This document shows positions 43,782 to 53,078 of a stretch of 64,000 bases of DNA, piece after piece; within the stretch, counting starts at the first letter, position 1, and each line of letters opens with the position of its first letter. Position numbers and translations under genes: made by a program. The stretch is taken from assembly GCA_026004775.1 (NCBI GenBank), contig BPJU01000010.1, positions 62,001-126,000 of the forward strand. Direction: 5' to 3'. This DNA is from Pirellulaceae bacterium (lineage in GTDB: Bacteria > Planctomycetota > Planctomycetia > Pirellulales > Pirellulaceae). The notes below the pieces were generated by a model, which was given only the letters and a program-made list of their open reading frames with translations, was not told where the DNA came from and made no database searches.

Positions 43782-46653
43782 GGAACGACTGCTGCCCGGT
43801 GATCGGGTCAGGAGCGATCGGCATTACGCGATTCTGATTCCAGCCGTTTCCCGTATTCGGTTTCCAGCGGTGAGGATCCCCACCGCTGGTATCTTCCCAC
43901 CACATATTGCGTTCCCAGTCCGGGTCGCGGAATGTATCCAGGTCATAGCCGGCCGTATGGCCGCCTTCTGGAGGGGTACGTTTTGCTTGTGCCACGTTCG
44001 TGTACTGCCAGTGGCCGCAGGAGTTGCTGATGGCCAGCGCTTTGGGATGAATCCCTTCCATCGTAACAATCGGGATACGCATCCGTCCGGCCACAATCCG
44101 GCCCGTGGCGTCTCGCTCGCCATGAACAAGATGCGGTGACGTCTCCTCTAAGGTTTGCGAAAAGTATGCCGTGATTTCTATCCAGTCCCCATCGTTCAGT
44201 CCCAGCCGTTCCGCCGTTCGGGGATTGATCCACGCCGGGTTGGAATGCACGATTTCGGCCAGCCATTTTAGATTCATCGTCCGGCCGTGGTTGTGCACAT
44301 TCCATTTGAAGCTAGTCATCACCAGTTCGTCCTCGGCCAGATTCTGATGTTCTTTCGGTTGAAACCAGGTCGGCAGCGGATCGATTTCCGTGTTATAACC
44401 GCTGTGTTGCGGCGGGCGATTCGACGCTTTGACACCACTGCGTGCAATCAACTCCGAACAATCTTCGTTCCTGCCGATTTTATGGACGAATACGCTTTTG
44501 ATTTCGAATTTGCGACTGGGCGTCATAAAACCGCGCAGGGGACGCCCGTCCATGAGGATGCCGATTCCCTTGCCATCCCGAACGATAACCGCGTGGTTGT
44601 ATTTGGCGCGTAGTTCGTCAGGCCCTTCGAGCACTTGGGCCACGGGCAGGGGCGGCAATTCCGCTCGCGGCGGATGGAGCATAGCTCCGGCCAGTTCTTC
44701 GCCGCTGACGGGTCGATTGTACGGTTCATAGTACGGTTCGACTTCCGGGTTTTCCCAGGCGCCTTCCTCGAGCAAACGCTCCAAGCCGCGTTTCCCCGTC
44801 TTCGGGTTCGGCGGCACGTTGGCCGCCCACTTTTCCATATACTCGCGGACGCTTGACTCCGGATACCATTTTTCCATCCCGCCGCCGATACGGCGAGCCA
44901 GATCGGGGAAGAAGTCGCGAATGTCACGGGCTTCACCCAAAGGCTCGACCATCGGTGTACGCAGCCCTACGTAGGGTCGCAGATTGTATGAAGCTCGAGC
45001 ATCCAGATCCCAGCGTTCCAGATACGTCGTCCAAGGCAATACGATGTCCGCATAATGAGCCGTCTCGTTATAGAAACAGTTGATACAAACGTGGAATTCA
45101 ATCAGGCTTTCATCTGTTAGTACTTGTTGCGTCAAACTTTCTTCGGGCCATGTAAGAGGTGAATCAAGATTATAGGTCATGTAAACTTGAAGTTTCTCAC
45201 GGCCCTGGAGAAGATATAGGTAGACAATTTCACCAACGCGCATGCGCCGCCAAACGTTTGCGAGGGGATATTCAGGTGGGTCTTCCAGAACGCTCCAGGT
45301 TTTTGGGCGTGGCGGCATCGGGGGCGGTTGCATTGCCGGGTCGACGCCGCTCCACGGAGACCAACACCAGCCGCCGCGCCTGCCCACGCTGCCGACGATG
45401 GCATTGAGCAAGTGGATGGCGCGGTCGTTGTAGTAGCCGTTCAGATGCGCGGAACTACCACGATTGCACATGGTAGTACAAGCCGGTTTGCATTGAGCAA
45501 ACTCGATGGCAATTCTGCGGATGTCAGCAGCCGAAATGCCGCTCACCTGCTCGGCCCACTCCGGTGTGTAGGGCCGCAGGTGTTGGCGAAGCTCGTCCAC
45601 CGTGACGTTCGTCCAACGGTTGATAAAGTCGGCATCATGCAGGTTTTCGGCCAGAATCGTGTGCGCCATCGCCAGCGCGATCGCTCCGTCCGTACCGGGA
45701 AACGGAGCGAACCATTCGTCGCTGGCTCCGGCGGTATTCGATAATCGGACATCGAACGTCACCAGTTTCGCGCCGTTGCGGAACCGCCCGTTCTGGATGC
45801 GGTTGGCAAACGGCACATGGCCTTGATGAGCTTCGAAAGCATTGGAACCGAAGTTCAAGATGTACTTGGAATTTTCGACGTCGTTCAGGTCCCAATCGCT
45901 TTCCCAAAGGTAGGTCAAATTGGCGGCTCGGCGGCTACCGGAACACAGTGCGCGATGCGTCAACTGTGTGCTGGTACCGAACGCAGATAAAAAACGCTCG
46001 ACAGCATCGGCACTCCGCAGCCGTCCTTGATGAAAAGCGAACTGCTCCGGGTGGCCGCTTTCCCGTACGCGGCGCAGCCGATCGGCGATTTCATCCAGAG
46101 CTTCGTACCAGGTGATGCGCTTCCATTGGCCTTCACCGCGCCGGCCGACGCGCCGCAGAGGGTACAACAGCCGTTCCGGATGATACTGGTGATTCAGCGC
46201 CGCTTGGCCTCGGGCGCACAGATGCCCGCGGCTGTTAGGATCGTTCGGATTGCCTTCCACCTTCAGCAGGCGGCCATTCTTCACATAGCCAATGATTCCG
46301 CAAACCGTGCTGCAAAGCTGGCACATACCCGGGATGCGCGCCGCGTCCTTGTACTTGTTGCGGTCGGGCCAATTGCGCTTGGCAAGGGGGCCAGGAAGTT
46401 CGCACACACCGGGCAGAGGGCCGAACCGCCCCACTTGATACGGTTCGCCCCGAATGCTTTTCCATTTTTCAAGATCGATGCCCCGCTGTGCTGCCGGCGC
46501 ACTGCCCGGGCTCGCTCCACTCCCATTCGTGACGGCTTCCGATTGCCGGGTGCGTCCCGGCTCCAGTTGCCCAGTGCAGCCGGCCAGTTCCAGGCCCGCC
46601 CCGCCGCCCAACAACATGCCAAGTCGCAGAAAGCTACGTCGCGATCTGTCCAT
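43747..46653 (-). CDS. Molybdopterin oxidoreductase catalytic subunit (DMSO-reductase superfamily), TAT-exported
   Basis: About 968 aa from the ATG at 46653; a GTG at 46698 (overlapping the stop of the previous gene) is also possible. TAT motif SRRSFLRLG with a following hydrophobic helix ending LAGC, which would allow lipidation. Fe4S4 motif MCQLCSTVCGIIGYV with a later Cys in GHLCARGQA. The Mo-ligand region is probably THRALCSGSRR, with Cys, as in PsrA/PhsA/TtrA/ArrA enzymes rather than Ser as in DmsA. Later motifs include TTMCNRGSSAHLNGYYND and CINCFYNETAHYADIVLP. Substrate cannot be told; polysulfide, thiosulfate, tetrathionate or arsenate are candidates. Confidence 0.85.
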   Translation of the reverse strand: MDRSRRSFLRLGMLLGGGAGLELAGCTGQLEPGRTRQSEAVTNGSGASPGSAPAAQRGIDLEKWKSIRGEPYQVGRFGPLPGVCELPGPLAKRNWPDRNKYKDAARIPGMCQLCSTVCGIIGYVKNGRLLKVEGNPNDPNSRGHLCARGQAALNHQYHPERLLYPLRRVGRRGEGQWKRITWYEALDEIADRLRRVRESGHPEQFAFHQGRLRSADAVERFLSAFGTSTQLTHRALCSGSRRAANLTYLWESDWDLNDVENSKYILNFGSNAFEAHQGHVPFANRIQNGRFRNGAKLVTFDVRLSNTAGASDEWFAPFPGTDGAIALAMAHTILAENLHDADFINRWTNVTVDELRQHLRPYTPEWAEQVSGISAADIRRIAIEFAQCKPACTTMCNRGSSAHLNGYYNDRAIHLLNAIVGSVGRRGGWCWSPWSGVDPAMQPPPMPPRPKTWSVLEDPPEYPLANVWRRMRVGEIVYLYLLQGREKLQVYMTYNLDSPLTWPEESLTQQVLTDESLIEFHVCINCFYNETAHYADIVLPWTTYLERWDLDARASYNLRPYVGLRTPMVEPLGEARDIRDFFPDLARRIGGGMEKWYPESSVREYMEKWAANVPPNPKTGKRGLERLLEEGAWENPEVEPYYEPYNRPVSGEELAGAMLHPPRAELPPLPVAQVLEGPDELRAKYNHAVIVRDGKGIGILMDGRPLRGFMTPSRKFEIKSVFVHKIGRNEDCSELIARSGVKASNRPPQHSGYNTEIDPLPTWFQPKEHQNLAEDELVMTSFKWNVHNHGRTMNLKWLAEIVHSNPAWINPRTAERLGLNDGDWIEITAYFSQTLEETSPHLVHGERDATGRIVAGRMRIPIVTMEGIHPKALAISNSCGHWQYTNVAQAKRTPPEGGHTAGYDLDTFRDPDWERNMWWEDTSGGDPHRWKPNTGNGWNQNRVMPIAPDPITGQQSFHDTVVKVRKIG

Positions 46654-46694
46654 TCCACCCATTCCCCCGGACCGGGAACCGCACCGGCCGCCGC

Positions 46695-47513
46695 TCACGT
46701 ACCGCCGCCTGGAGACTCTTTCCAGTTGTAGATGTTGTACGTTTCAGGGCCGTAGGACTGGCCTTCCCGTGGTATACGCGGCTCGATCTCTACTGGTCCA
46801 GGGCCAGCGAACCACATTCGAGGGCGCGTCTGCTTTTCCACCCGCAACTGGGTCAGCTCACCTTCGGCTGCCTTCGCCTCTTGCATGGCGCGATTGATTT
46901 TCGAGTCCGGGTCGTTCAGGTCGCCAAAATAGATGGCTTCCGACGGACACGTCGACACACATGCCGGCTCCATCCCGTGCTCCAACCGGTGGTAGCAGTT
47001 ATGGCACTTGACCGCCTGTTTGGCCACCGGATCCAGGTAGATAGCGCCGTAAGGGCAAACTTCGACACAGGTGCCGTGCCCGCAACAGATTTCGTAGTTG
47101 ACAGCCACTGTGCCGCCCGTTTCTTTGTAAAGCGCTCCGCACGGACAGGCTTTGATGCACGGCGCGTTTTCGCAGTGCTGGCACGACATCGGCAGGAAAA
47201 CTCGAGCTACTTTCGGGTACTGGCCCACGTCTTTATAGAACGTTTGCCGGATAAAGTAGCCAAGCGGCACGTCGTTTTCGGCCTTGCAACTTACTTCGCA
47301 GGCATGACAACCAAAGCATCGTCGAGTATCGACAAACCAGCCGTATCGCTTGCCGTCGTCAGGAGGTGTGATCCGCTCCTTCCAGAACGACTCGGGTTGA
47401 AACTTGGAATCCGCCGGCGGCTCGCTCGACGCAGGCTGACCTACTATCGGCAAACTCAACAATCCGGCCGATTTTTGCAGAAACTCGCGTCGCGATGGCT
47501 GTTGTCCACTCAA
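46695..47513 (-). CDS. Four-cluster ferredoxin subunit (PsrB/DmsB/NrfC-like), TAT signal
   Basis: 272 aa from a TTG start at 47513 (no better start; AGGACAAGG lies upstream). It has its own TAT motif, SRREFLQKSAG. Four Cys clusters: CFGCHACEVSC, CQHCENAPCIKAC, CCGHGTCVEVC and CHNCYHRLEHGMEPACVSTC, giving four Fe4S4 centres. It passes electrons to or from the molybdopterin subunit encoded immediately downstream (4-bp overlap). No NrfD/PsrC-like membrane anchor gene is seen next to it, so quinone linkage is unexplained. Confidence 0.9.
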   Translation of the reverse strand: MSGQQPSRREFLQKSAGLLSLPIVGQPASSEPPADSKFQPESFWKERITPPDDGKRYGWFVDTRRCFGCHACEVSCKAENDVPLGYFIRQTFYKDVGQYPKVARVFLPMSCQHCENAPCIKACPCGALYKETGGTVAVNYEICCGHGTCVEVCPYGAIYLDPVAKQAVKCHNCYHRLEHGMEPACVSTCPSEAIYFGDLNDPDSKINRAMQEAKAAEGELTQLRVEKQTRPRMWFAGPGPVEIEPRIPREGQSYGPETYNIYNWKESPGGGT

Positions 47514-47667
47514 GGCCTTGTCCTCATCTGCGTGCTCTATCAGGCGTTCATCGCATTATCATGGATAATATAATCATTGTGCCGCCGCAAGCACGTTGGC
47601 CGACACCCCGGCACCCCTGTATCAGCCTGGCGAATGGCTTGACCGACTGCGAACCGCAATCCCGGCG

Positions 47668-48002
47668 GCTCGTGGGTGCTTGGCCTGCTGCTGGTTCCAC
47701 CAGCGCTTGCCAAGCTGCTCAGCCCCGGCGACGGCGTGTCCCTGGCCACGATGTTGTGCGGAGCTTCCGGGGCCGAAGCGCTGCTGGATAGCCCATAGGA
47801 GACTAACCGTGTACGCGCGAAGGACGCTGGCCACGTGGCCGCCACGTACCAGCAGATTGTGGTTCGGATACGAGCTGATGCGGTGGGCCATTGGGCGGCG
47901 CAGGAATTGGAAGTACTTACGGACTTGCCAGATCAGCCCGCGGCAAAGCTACGGGTGGCGGTGAGACGCAACGCGAGCACAAAAAACCAAACTTTAGACT
48001 AA
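47668..48002 (+). pseudogene. Remnant joining MauE start to DUF1573 end (deletion)
   Basis: The first part matches the MauE gene of unit B (about 50630-50714, GLLLV...LAKLLSPGDGVSLATM) and the part after about 47750 matches the 3' end of the unit B DUF1573 gene (52151-52396). About 1.4 kb between them is missing, and several stops lie in every frame. It shows that another MauE-DUF1573 pair once stood before unit B. The sequence downstream (48010-48136) is also homologous to the one before the unit C Cys-rich gene. Confidence 0.8.
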
Positions 48003-48151
48003 TCAAGCAATATTGGTGGTAGGTCTGGCAAGACGAGTCACAGAGAAGGCATGGGCCTTTTGGGGCTTAAGCGGCGGGAATGTCGGAGTGTCAGATGCTG
48101 GGATTTTTCGATCGGCTTCTCGAAAGGAGCACAACGATGAGTAAGAAATGA

Positions 48152-48610
48152 ATGATCGTTTTCGGCTTGTTGAGCTTTGCGGTTACTGCGATCGGTTGTT
48201 ACTATGCGCTATTGGCCCAAGGGGCACTACCGCCGTGCGGGTATTTCATACATCCGTTGTTCACACCGTGCGACCAACCCATTCGTTCCGACCGCGGATG
48301 GTGCGATGCCAAAGTAAATTGCCAACCGTACTACACGTGTTATTCGATCCAGACTATTTGCTTCGCCGAAGGCCCGCCCTATCAGTATTGGCCGAAGCGT
48401 GTCACCGAAAGACTCTGGCTATTAGGTACGTGCAATACGGAGGGCAGTGCCAATGCCTGCCCGGTATGTCCAAGTCCATGCCGTTATGTATGCGCTGCGG
48501 TCTGGGCTGCACGGGACCGTGTGGACCAAATGTCGGGCCAAGTGATTCCGTGCGGTGATAGATGCCAACTACCGACATGGTATCCCGGTCCATATAACGC
48601 GTGCTACTAG
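48152..48610 (+). CDS. Cys-rich small exported protein, unit B (restart after TGA)
   Basis: 152 aa read from the ATG at 48152. The unit C start codon is also present (48137, AAGGAG before it), but codon 5 is TGA (TGG in unit C) and is followed at once by ATG (TGAATG), giving a possible reinitiation that retains the hydrophobic signal (VFGLLSFAVTAIGCYYALLA). The mature part is nearly identical to the unit C protein: more than ten Cys in short motifs such as CPVCPSPC and CGDRC, with many Tyr, Trp and Pro. Predicted exported and disulfide-bonded. The function is unknown. Confidence 0.6.
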   Translation: MIVFGLLSFAVTAIGCYYALLAQGALPPCGYFIHPLFTPCDQPIRSDRGWCDAKVNCQPYYTCYSIQTICFAEGPPYQYWPKRVTERLWLLGTCNTEGSANACPVCPSPCRYVCAAVWAARDRVDQMSGQVIPCGDRCQLPTWYPGPYNACY

Positions 48611-48687
48611 GGCATGCACGAGCACTTACTACCTGCGAAGTAGCGGGCGGCAGTTGGGTGAATGGCTGCTAGAAAGTAGGGACTGAT

Positions 48688-49933
48688 ATGACAGCGCTAT
48701 TGCAACATTTTCCGGTTTGGATGTCCTTATGTGCGGCAGGACTCGTAGTTGTTTTCTCGGTAGCTACACCGATTGGTGAGCTTGCTGCTCAGGAGGAGTT
48801 AACCGGCGACGAAGCGCGGCAGTACGCGTTGATTCTGTGTGACGGCTTCGACAAGAACCGCCAGGCTTTTCGGCGTTTTACGTGTCGATTTACCGCCATG
48901 TGCGGTTCCTCCCGGTGCAATGGCGAATGGTGGAAGAAGGACTCATGGGAGACGGGCCCGATAGAGGTTTTCGAAGCAATAGACGGCGTGTTCGTTAAAG
49001 ACGTGAACGTATTTCGCTATAGTACGGTGCGGCGCATCGGATATCCGCGCGCTCTAGGCAGCGAAGTTAACAAATCAACCCGTCAAAACCCAGTCCCAAA
49101 TGCCCAGCCTCGATCGTTTATGCAATGCTTCTCGGAAGTAGATATTCTTGCAGACGATCAGATTGTTCTGTTGTAACGACCGAATTGGGCCACAGGCGAT
49201 TATAAGCCCTATTGCAGACTGGAAAGGTTTCCTCGCTGACTTGACAACGCCGTGGGATCACACGTTTCCCCTCGATCGGTCGTATCTCGATGAATTGCGC
49301 TTTGAGCTCGAGAACTATAGCTTTCCGTGGAACGTAACCCGGGGTATCCGAGCCGGCTCACAGACGCTTACGGTTGTGGAGGCAGTAGGCGGGAGCCTCT
49401 CTTATTACGTTGACGAATCGAGAGGGTATCTGCCGGTAAAAATAGTCTATATTCCGCTCGTAGTGGACAAAGCCGGCGGCAAACCTCGTCTGGGCAATCG
49501 AGTGCACGTCCTTTTTTCTGAAGTTGGGCATGTTAAGGGACACGGTTGGCTTCCCATGCAGTGGACATACGTATCAAGTAATATGGGTGCACAGACGTGC
49601 GAACTCTGGCAATTCAAGGTGACCGAGTTGACGATGGGCCGGCCCAAGCCTGAGCTTATTCAGGTGAAAATTCCTGCGGGACGCCATCTGATCGATCAAA
49701 AGAACGCTACCAAGCTGCGGGACCTGGTAATCGATCAGGACACCTTCGTGACAGCAAGGGACCTACCCAAACTGCTGGACCGCTATTACAACCCGTCGAA
49801 GTATTTGGGCTCGATAGGGCCCAGACGACGCCCGGCCGTATGGGCATGGCTTCTGTGGGGCGTCTGCGGTGTAGTAGCCGCCGTCGGCGGCACGTACCTT
49901 TACATCCGCCGCTGGCGATCCGGCCGCCGATAA
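48688..49933 (+). pseudogene. Membrane-anchored exported protein, unit B (stop and frameshift)
   Basis: Broken counterpart of the intact gene at 53079. The first 163 codons (signal peptide to CFSEVDILADDQIVLL) end in TAA (49174-49176); just after, one extra base shifts the frame, and the rest continues from about 49185 to 49933, ending in a membrane helix (WAWLLWGVCGVVAAVGGTYL) and basic tail. The first 50 and the last 110 residues are almost identical to unit C, while the middle has diverged strongly. Confidence 0.75.
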
Positions 49934-50184
49934 CACTGCGGCTGCCGTTCGCCAAAGGTAAACCAGTCACTGATCCAGGCCAAGTGGCCAGAAGAACTGC
50001 CGGCTTACCCGCCGGCTTGTCCCGTGCTGGTCCGGGAGATACCGGTACATATGGCCGAAGGCGTATCTTTAAACCGTTGGCTGGCTTGGCGTTATTTCGG
50101 TCCGACTGTAACCCGACGGAGGTTTACTTCGAGACGTGCAAAGCTGGAAGGGGGAGATACGTTAGAGATTTTTTGTTCGGGGTA

Positions 50185-50214
50185 TTGACAGGCGCAGGCC
50201 CGATCGGCTATAGT
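50185..50214 (+). promoter_or_regulatory. Sigma-70-type promoter before the repeat tract
   Basis: TTGACA (50185-50190), an 18-base spacer and TATAGT (50209-50214), close to consensus. Transcripts would start just at the 14-bp repeat array and continue to the MauE gene at 50484. Confidence 0.65.
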
Positions 50215-50216
50215 GA

Positions 50217-50341
50217 GTCGCGTTCTATCAGTCGCATTCTATCAGTCGCATTCTATCAGTCGCATTCTATCAGTCGCATTCTATCAGTCGCATTCTATCA
50301 GTCGCATTCTATCAGTCGCATTCTATCAGTCGCATTCTATA
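50217..50341 (+). repeat. 14-bp tandem repeat array, about nine copies
   Basis: Unit GTCGCATTCTATCA; the first copy has G for A at position six and the last is incomplete (ends TATA). The array lies directly after a promoter and 140 bases before the MauE gene of unit B. The unit is not a multiple of three, so copy-number change would alter any coding frame or leader length. Confidence 0.95.
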
Positions 50342-50483
50342 CCGGAGGCAGTTGGGTGGCAGGGTGCGGCAAGCCTGGGGCGAGGCGGGCGTCGTGGGAT
50401 CGTCGTGGCGAATTATTGGTGGCCGAGCCTGTCAGGTCGTAAACTAAAAAGTAGCGGCCCGTGCCGATAGCAGGGGGCAAGCC

Positions 50484-50999
50484 GTGTCAGACGAGCGTGT
50501 GCAAAGCGGCTGTTGTTCAGCAGCCCACCACAGTTCGCCGTTAGCGGCGGTTGAAACTGTCGGGAGTGTAGAACATGGATCGGGCGCGTCGGTGGACTTG
50601 CGCCGAACGGTGGTGGTGGCGGCTCGTTGGGTGGTTGGCCTGCTGCTGGTTCTGTCAGCGTTGGCCAAGCTGCTCAGCCCGAGCGACGGCGTGTCCCTGG
50701 CGAGGATGTTATGGGGACTGCACGGCGACTTGCTGTGGTCGGCGGTTGAGGTTGTGGTGGGGACTTGGCTGATGGCAGGTTGGCAGGCTGGGATCGCCTT
50801 GCGTGCGGCTCTGGCACTGTTTGGGGCGTTTATTGGGGTTAATGGTGTGCTGGCTTGGTCCGGTAGTGCCTCATGTGGTTGCCTTGGGGCTGTACGCACA
50901 GGACCGTTGAGTATGCTGGCGATGGATGCGTTACTGGCGGTGTGGTTGCTGGTTGGCTGTCGCTGGACCGGGGCCCTCCGACACCCTGATAGCGTATAA
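50484..50999 (+). CDS. MauE/DoxX-like redox membrane protein, unit B
   Basis: 171 aa from a GTG start. After a 37-residue cytoplasmic leader with a CC pair come four transmembrane helices: WVVGLLLVLSALAKLLSP, LWSAVEVVVGTWLMAGW, ALRAALALFGAFIGVNGV and MLAMDALLAVWLLVGC. The loop ASCGCLGAV corresponds to the conserved Cys pair of MauE-like proteins (DCGCWG in unit A). Unlike the unit A protein it has no thioredoxin-like domain. It is followed after 89 bases by a DUF1573 gene. A redox role for exported cysteines is inferred. Confidence 0.75.
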   Translation: MSDERVQSGCCSAAHHSSPLAAVETVGSVEHGSGASVDLRRTVVVAARWVVGLLLVLSALAKLLSPSDGVSLARMLWGLHGDLLWSAVEVVVGTWLMAGWQAGIALRAALALFGAFIGVNGVLAWSGSASCGCLGAVRTGPLSMLAMDALLAVWLLVGCRWTGALRHPDSV

Positions 51000-51088
51000 G
51001 GGTTCTGCCGCGGGCGTGGGCTTGTCCAGACCAGCGGCAGGCGGCCGGGCGTGAGCTGCAACAACACGGTCGGGCGGCTAATTGGGGT

Positions 51089-52396
51089 ATGGCGGTGACG
51101 AACGTCGCTGAACAGACGCGGCTAGCTACTCATGCGGCAAGCGGCTCGACGCGGCTGCCGCTGTGGCTGGATGGTGTGCTGCTTGTGAGTGCTGTGCTGG
51201 TCGGGGCGGCCGGTGCCTGGTGGGTTTATGAAGGCGGTGGCATGGCGGGCCTCGTTCGGCACGCGGAACCCGGCCAGTGGGTACGCGGACGGGTTTCGGT
51301 CACACGGCACCCGCCGTTCTATGAGCTGGGATGTTCCGATTGGGTGTGGCGGCAAAAGGTGAAGGTGACCAACCCCTGGAACATTCCCTTGGAAGTGAGC
51401 GACATACGCGCTTCGTGCAATTGCACGCAGCCTCATCTGGAGTCGCGCACCATCGCGCCGCATGGGGAAACGTGGATGGAGCTTCAAGCCACGATCATTC
51501 CTCAGGGCCAACCGACGCACGTGCAGGTGGAGCTTCGGTGCCGGTCCGGGCACCGGCTGGTGCATCTATTGTCGGTGGCGCGCTATAGAGCAGCGGTGGT
51601 CGAATCGGCCGACGCGACGTCAGCCAACCCGGAAATCCAAAAGGTTGATTTCGGCGCATTGTGGCCCGGACAATCGGCAGAAAGGCGGTTGCGGGTGACG
51701 ATGTATTACGATCCCCAGCATCCGGAGTCCATTCCCGGCGGGTGCCGAGTCGAACCTCTGGCCAAGCAGATTACGGCATCTGTGGGAGCCCTTCGCCACG
51801 TGGAAGCCGTGCACGGCGGGGCGGTAGGGCGGATCGAGACGGACCTGGTGGTCAAGGCGACAGCAGGCCAAACAGCCGGCAACGAGTCGGGTGACGTACG
51901 GCTGGTAGTCCAGTATCCGGGTGGCAGGGAAGAAACGCTCCCGTTGAACGTAGCCTGGAGTGTTCGATCCATCTGGCAGTGGGAACCAGCCAGTGTGTTT
52001 GTGGAATTGGAACCGGACGAGCGTGCCGTGCGGCAAGTCATCTGTCGCCTGGGACATGCAGCCGGCGTGCCGTTTCGGATTCGAGAGATCCAGGCGGCTG
52101 CACCGTGGCTTGAAGCACGTGCTGTGCCGGGAAGCGAGATGTCCCAGGGGGGAGCTTCCGTGGCCGAAGCGTCGCAGGAGAGCCCACAGAAGACCAGCCA
52201 TGTACCAGGAGATGACGCGGACCACGTGGCCGCCGCGTACCAGCAGATTGTGGTTCGGATACGAGCTGATGCGGTGGGCGACTGGGCGGCGCAGGAATTG
52301 GAAGTACCTACGGACTTGCCAGATCAGCCCGCGGCAAAGCTACGGGTGGCGGTAAAACGCAAGGCAGGCATAAAAAACGAATCTTCAAAGCGATGA
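51089..52396 (+). CDS. DUF1573-type exported protein, unit B
   Basis: 435 aa. An N-terminal membrane helix (LDGVLLVSAVLVGAAGAWWV) anchors a beta-rich extracytoplasmic part. VTNPWNIPLEVSDIRASCNC (N-x-W ... S-C-x-C) matches DUF1573, here again with the Cys pair. It ends in a lysine-rich tail. Its last 250 bases recur in the remnant at 47750-48002. It is preceded by MauE, as in unit A. Function unassigned; scaffold for the redox or glycosylation steps is only a guess. Confidence 0.75.
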   Translation: MAVTNVAEQTRLATHAASGSTRLPLWLDGVLLVSAVLVGAAGAWWVYEGGGMAGLVRHAEPGQWVRGRVSVTRHPPFYELGCSDWVWRQKVKVTNPWNIPLEVSDIRASCNCTQPHLESRTIAPHGETWMELQATIIPQGQPTHVQVELRCRSGHRLVHLLSVARYRAAVVESADATSANPEIQKVDFGALWPGQSAERRLRVTMYYDPQHPESIPGGCRVEPLAKQITASVGALRHVEAVHGGAVGRIETDLVVKATAGQTAGNESGDVRLVVQYPGGREETLPLNVAWSVRSIWQWEPASVFVELEPDERAVRQVICRLGHAAGVPFRIREIQAAAPWLEARAVPGSEMSQGGASVAEASQESPQKTSHVPGDDADHVAAAYQQIVVRIRADAVGDWAAQELEVPTDLPDQPAAKLRVAVKRKAGIKNESSKR

Positions 52397-52527
52397 AACA
52401 ATCCTGTTGGTAGGGTCCAGTAAGACGAGTCACAGAGAAGCCATGGGCTTTTGCGGGATGAGCGATTGTCGACTGTCGAGATGTTGGAAGCTGGTAATTT
52501 CAATCGATTTTTGCGAGGAGCACGGCC

Positions 52528-53001
52528 ATGAGTAAGAAATGGGCGATCGGTTTCGGGTTGGTGAGCTTTGCCGTTACTGCGATTGGTTATTACTATGCGC
52601 TATTGGCCCAAGGGGAATTGCCGCCGTGCGGGTATTTCACCCATCCGTTATTCACACCGTGCGACCAACCGATTCGTTCCGACCGCGGATGGTGCGATGC
52701 CAAAGTAAATTGCCAACCACACTACACGTGCTATTCGATCCAGACTATTTGCTTTGCCGAAGGCCCGCCCTATCAGTACTGGCCGAAGCGTGTCACCGAA
52801 AGACTGTGGCTATTAGGTACGTGCAATACGGAGGGCAGTGCCAATGCCTGCCCGGTATGCCCAGGTCCATGCCGTTATGTATGCGCTGCGGTTTGGGCTG
52901 CCCGGGACCGTGTGGACCAAATGTCGGGCCAAGTGATTCCGTGCGGTGATAGATGCCAACTACCGACATGGTATCCCGGTCCATATAACGCGTGCTACTA
53001 G
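52528..53001 (+). CDS. Cys-rich small exported protein, unit C (intact)
   Basis: 157 aa from the ATG at 52528, with GCGAGGAG upstream. A signal peptide/anchor (AIGFGLVSFAVTAIGYYYAL) is followed by a mature part with more than a dozen cysteines, including CPVCPGPC, VIPCGDRC and a final ACY, and many Tyr/Trp/Pro residues. It is the only intact start among the three copies (TGG at codon 5 where unit B has TGA). The conserved neighbour is the anchored protein 77 bases downstream. I do not recognise the family; a disulfide-rich surface peptide is the best description. Confidence 0.75.
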   Translation: MSKKWAIGFGLVSFAVTAIGYYYALLAQGELPPCGYFTHPLFTPCDQPIRSDRGWCDAKVNCQPHYTCYSIQTICFAEGPPYQYWPKRVTERLWLLGTCNTEGSANACPVCPGPCRYVCAAVWAARDRVDQMSGQVIPCGDRCQLPTWYPGPYNACY

Positions 53002-53078
53002 GGCATGCACGAGCACTTACTACCTGCGAAGTAGCGGGCGGTAGTTGGGTGAATGGCTGCTAGAAAGTAGGGACTGAT

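Noticed and set aside
32144-48151. TGA recoded as Trp or selenocysteine in the Cys-rich genes
   Set aside because: Many intact genes in the window end in TGA, and no SECIS-like element or consistent residue is seen.
50217-50341. CRISPR array
   Set aside because: The 14-bp units are directly contiguous with no spacers and no cas genes are near.
50213-50470. Small repetitive protein SVAFYQSHSISRIL
   Set aside because: It is only the 14-bp array read in three successive frames; no ribosome site or other support.
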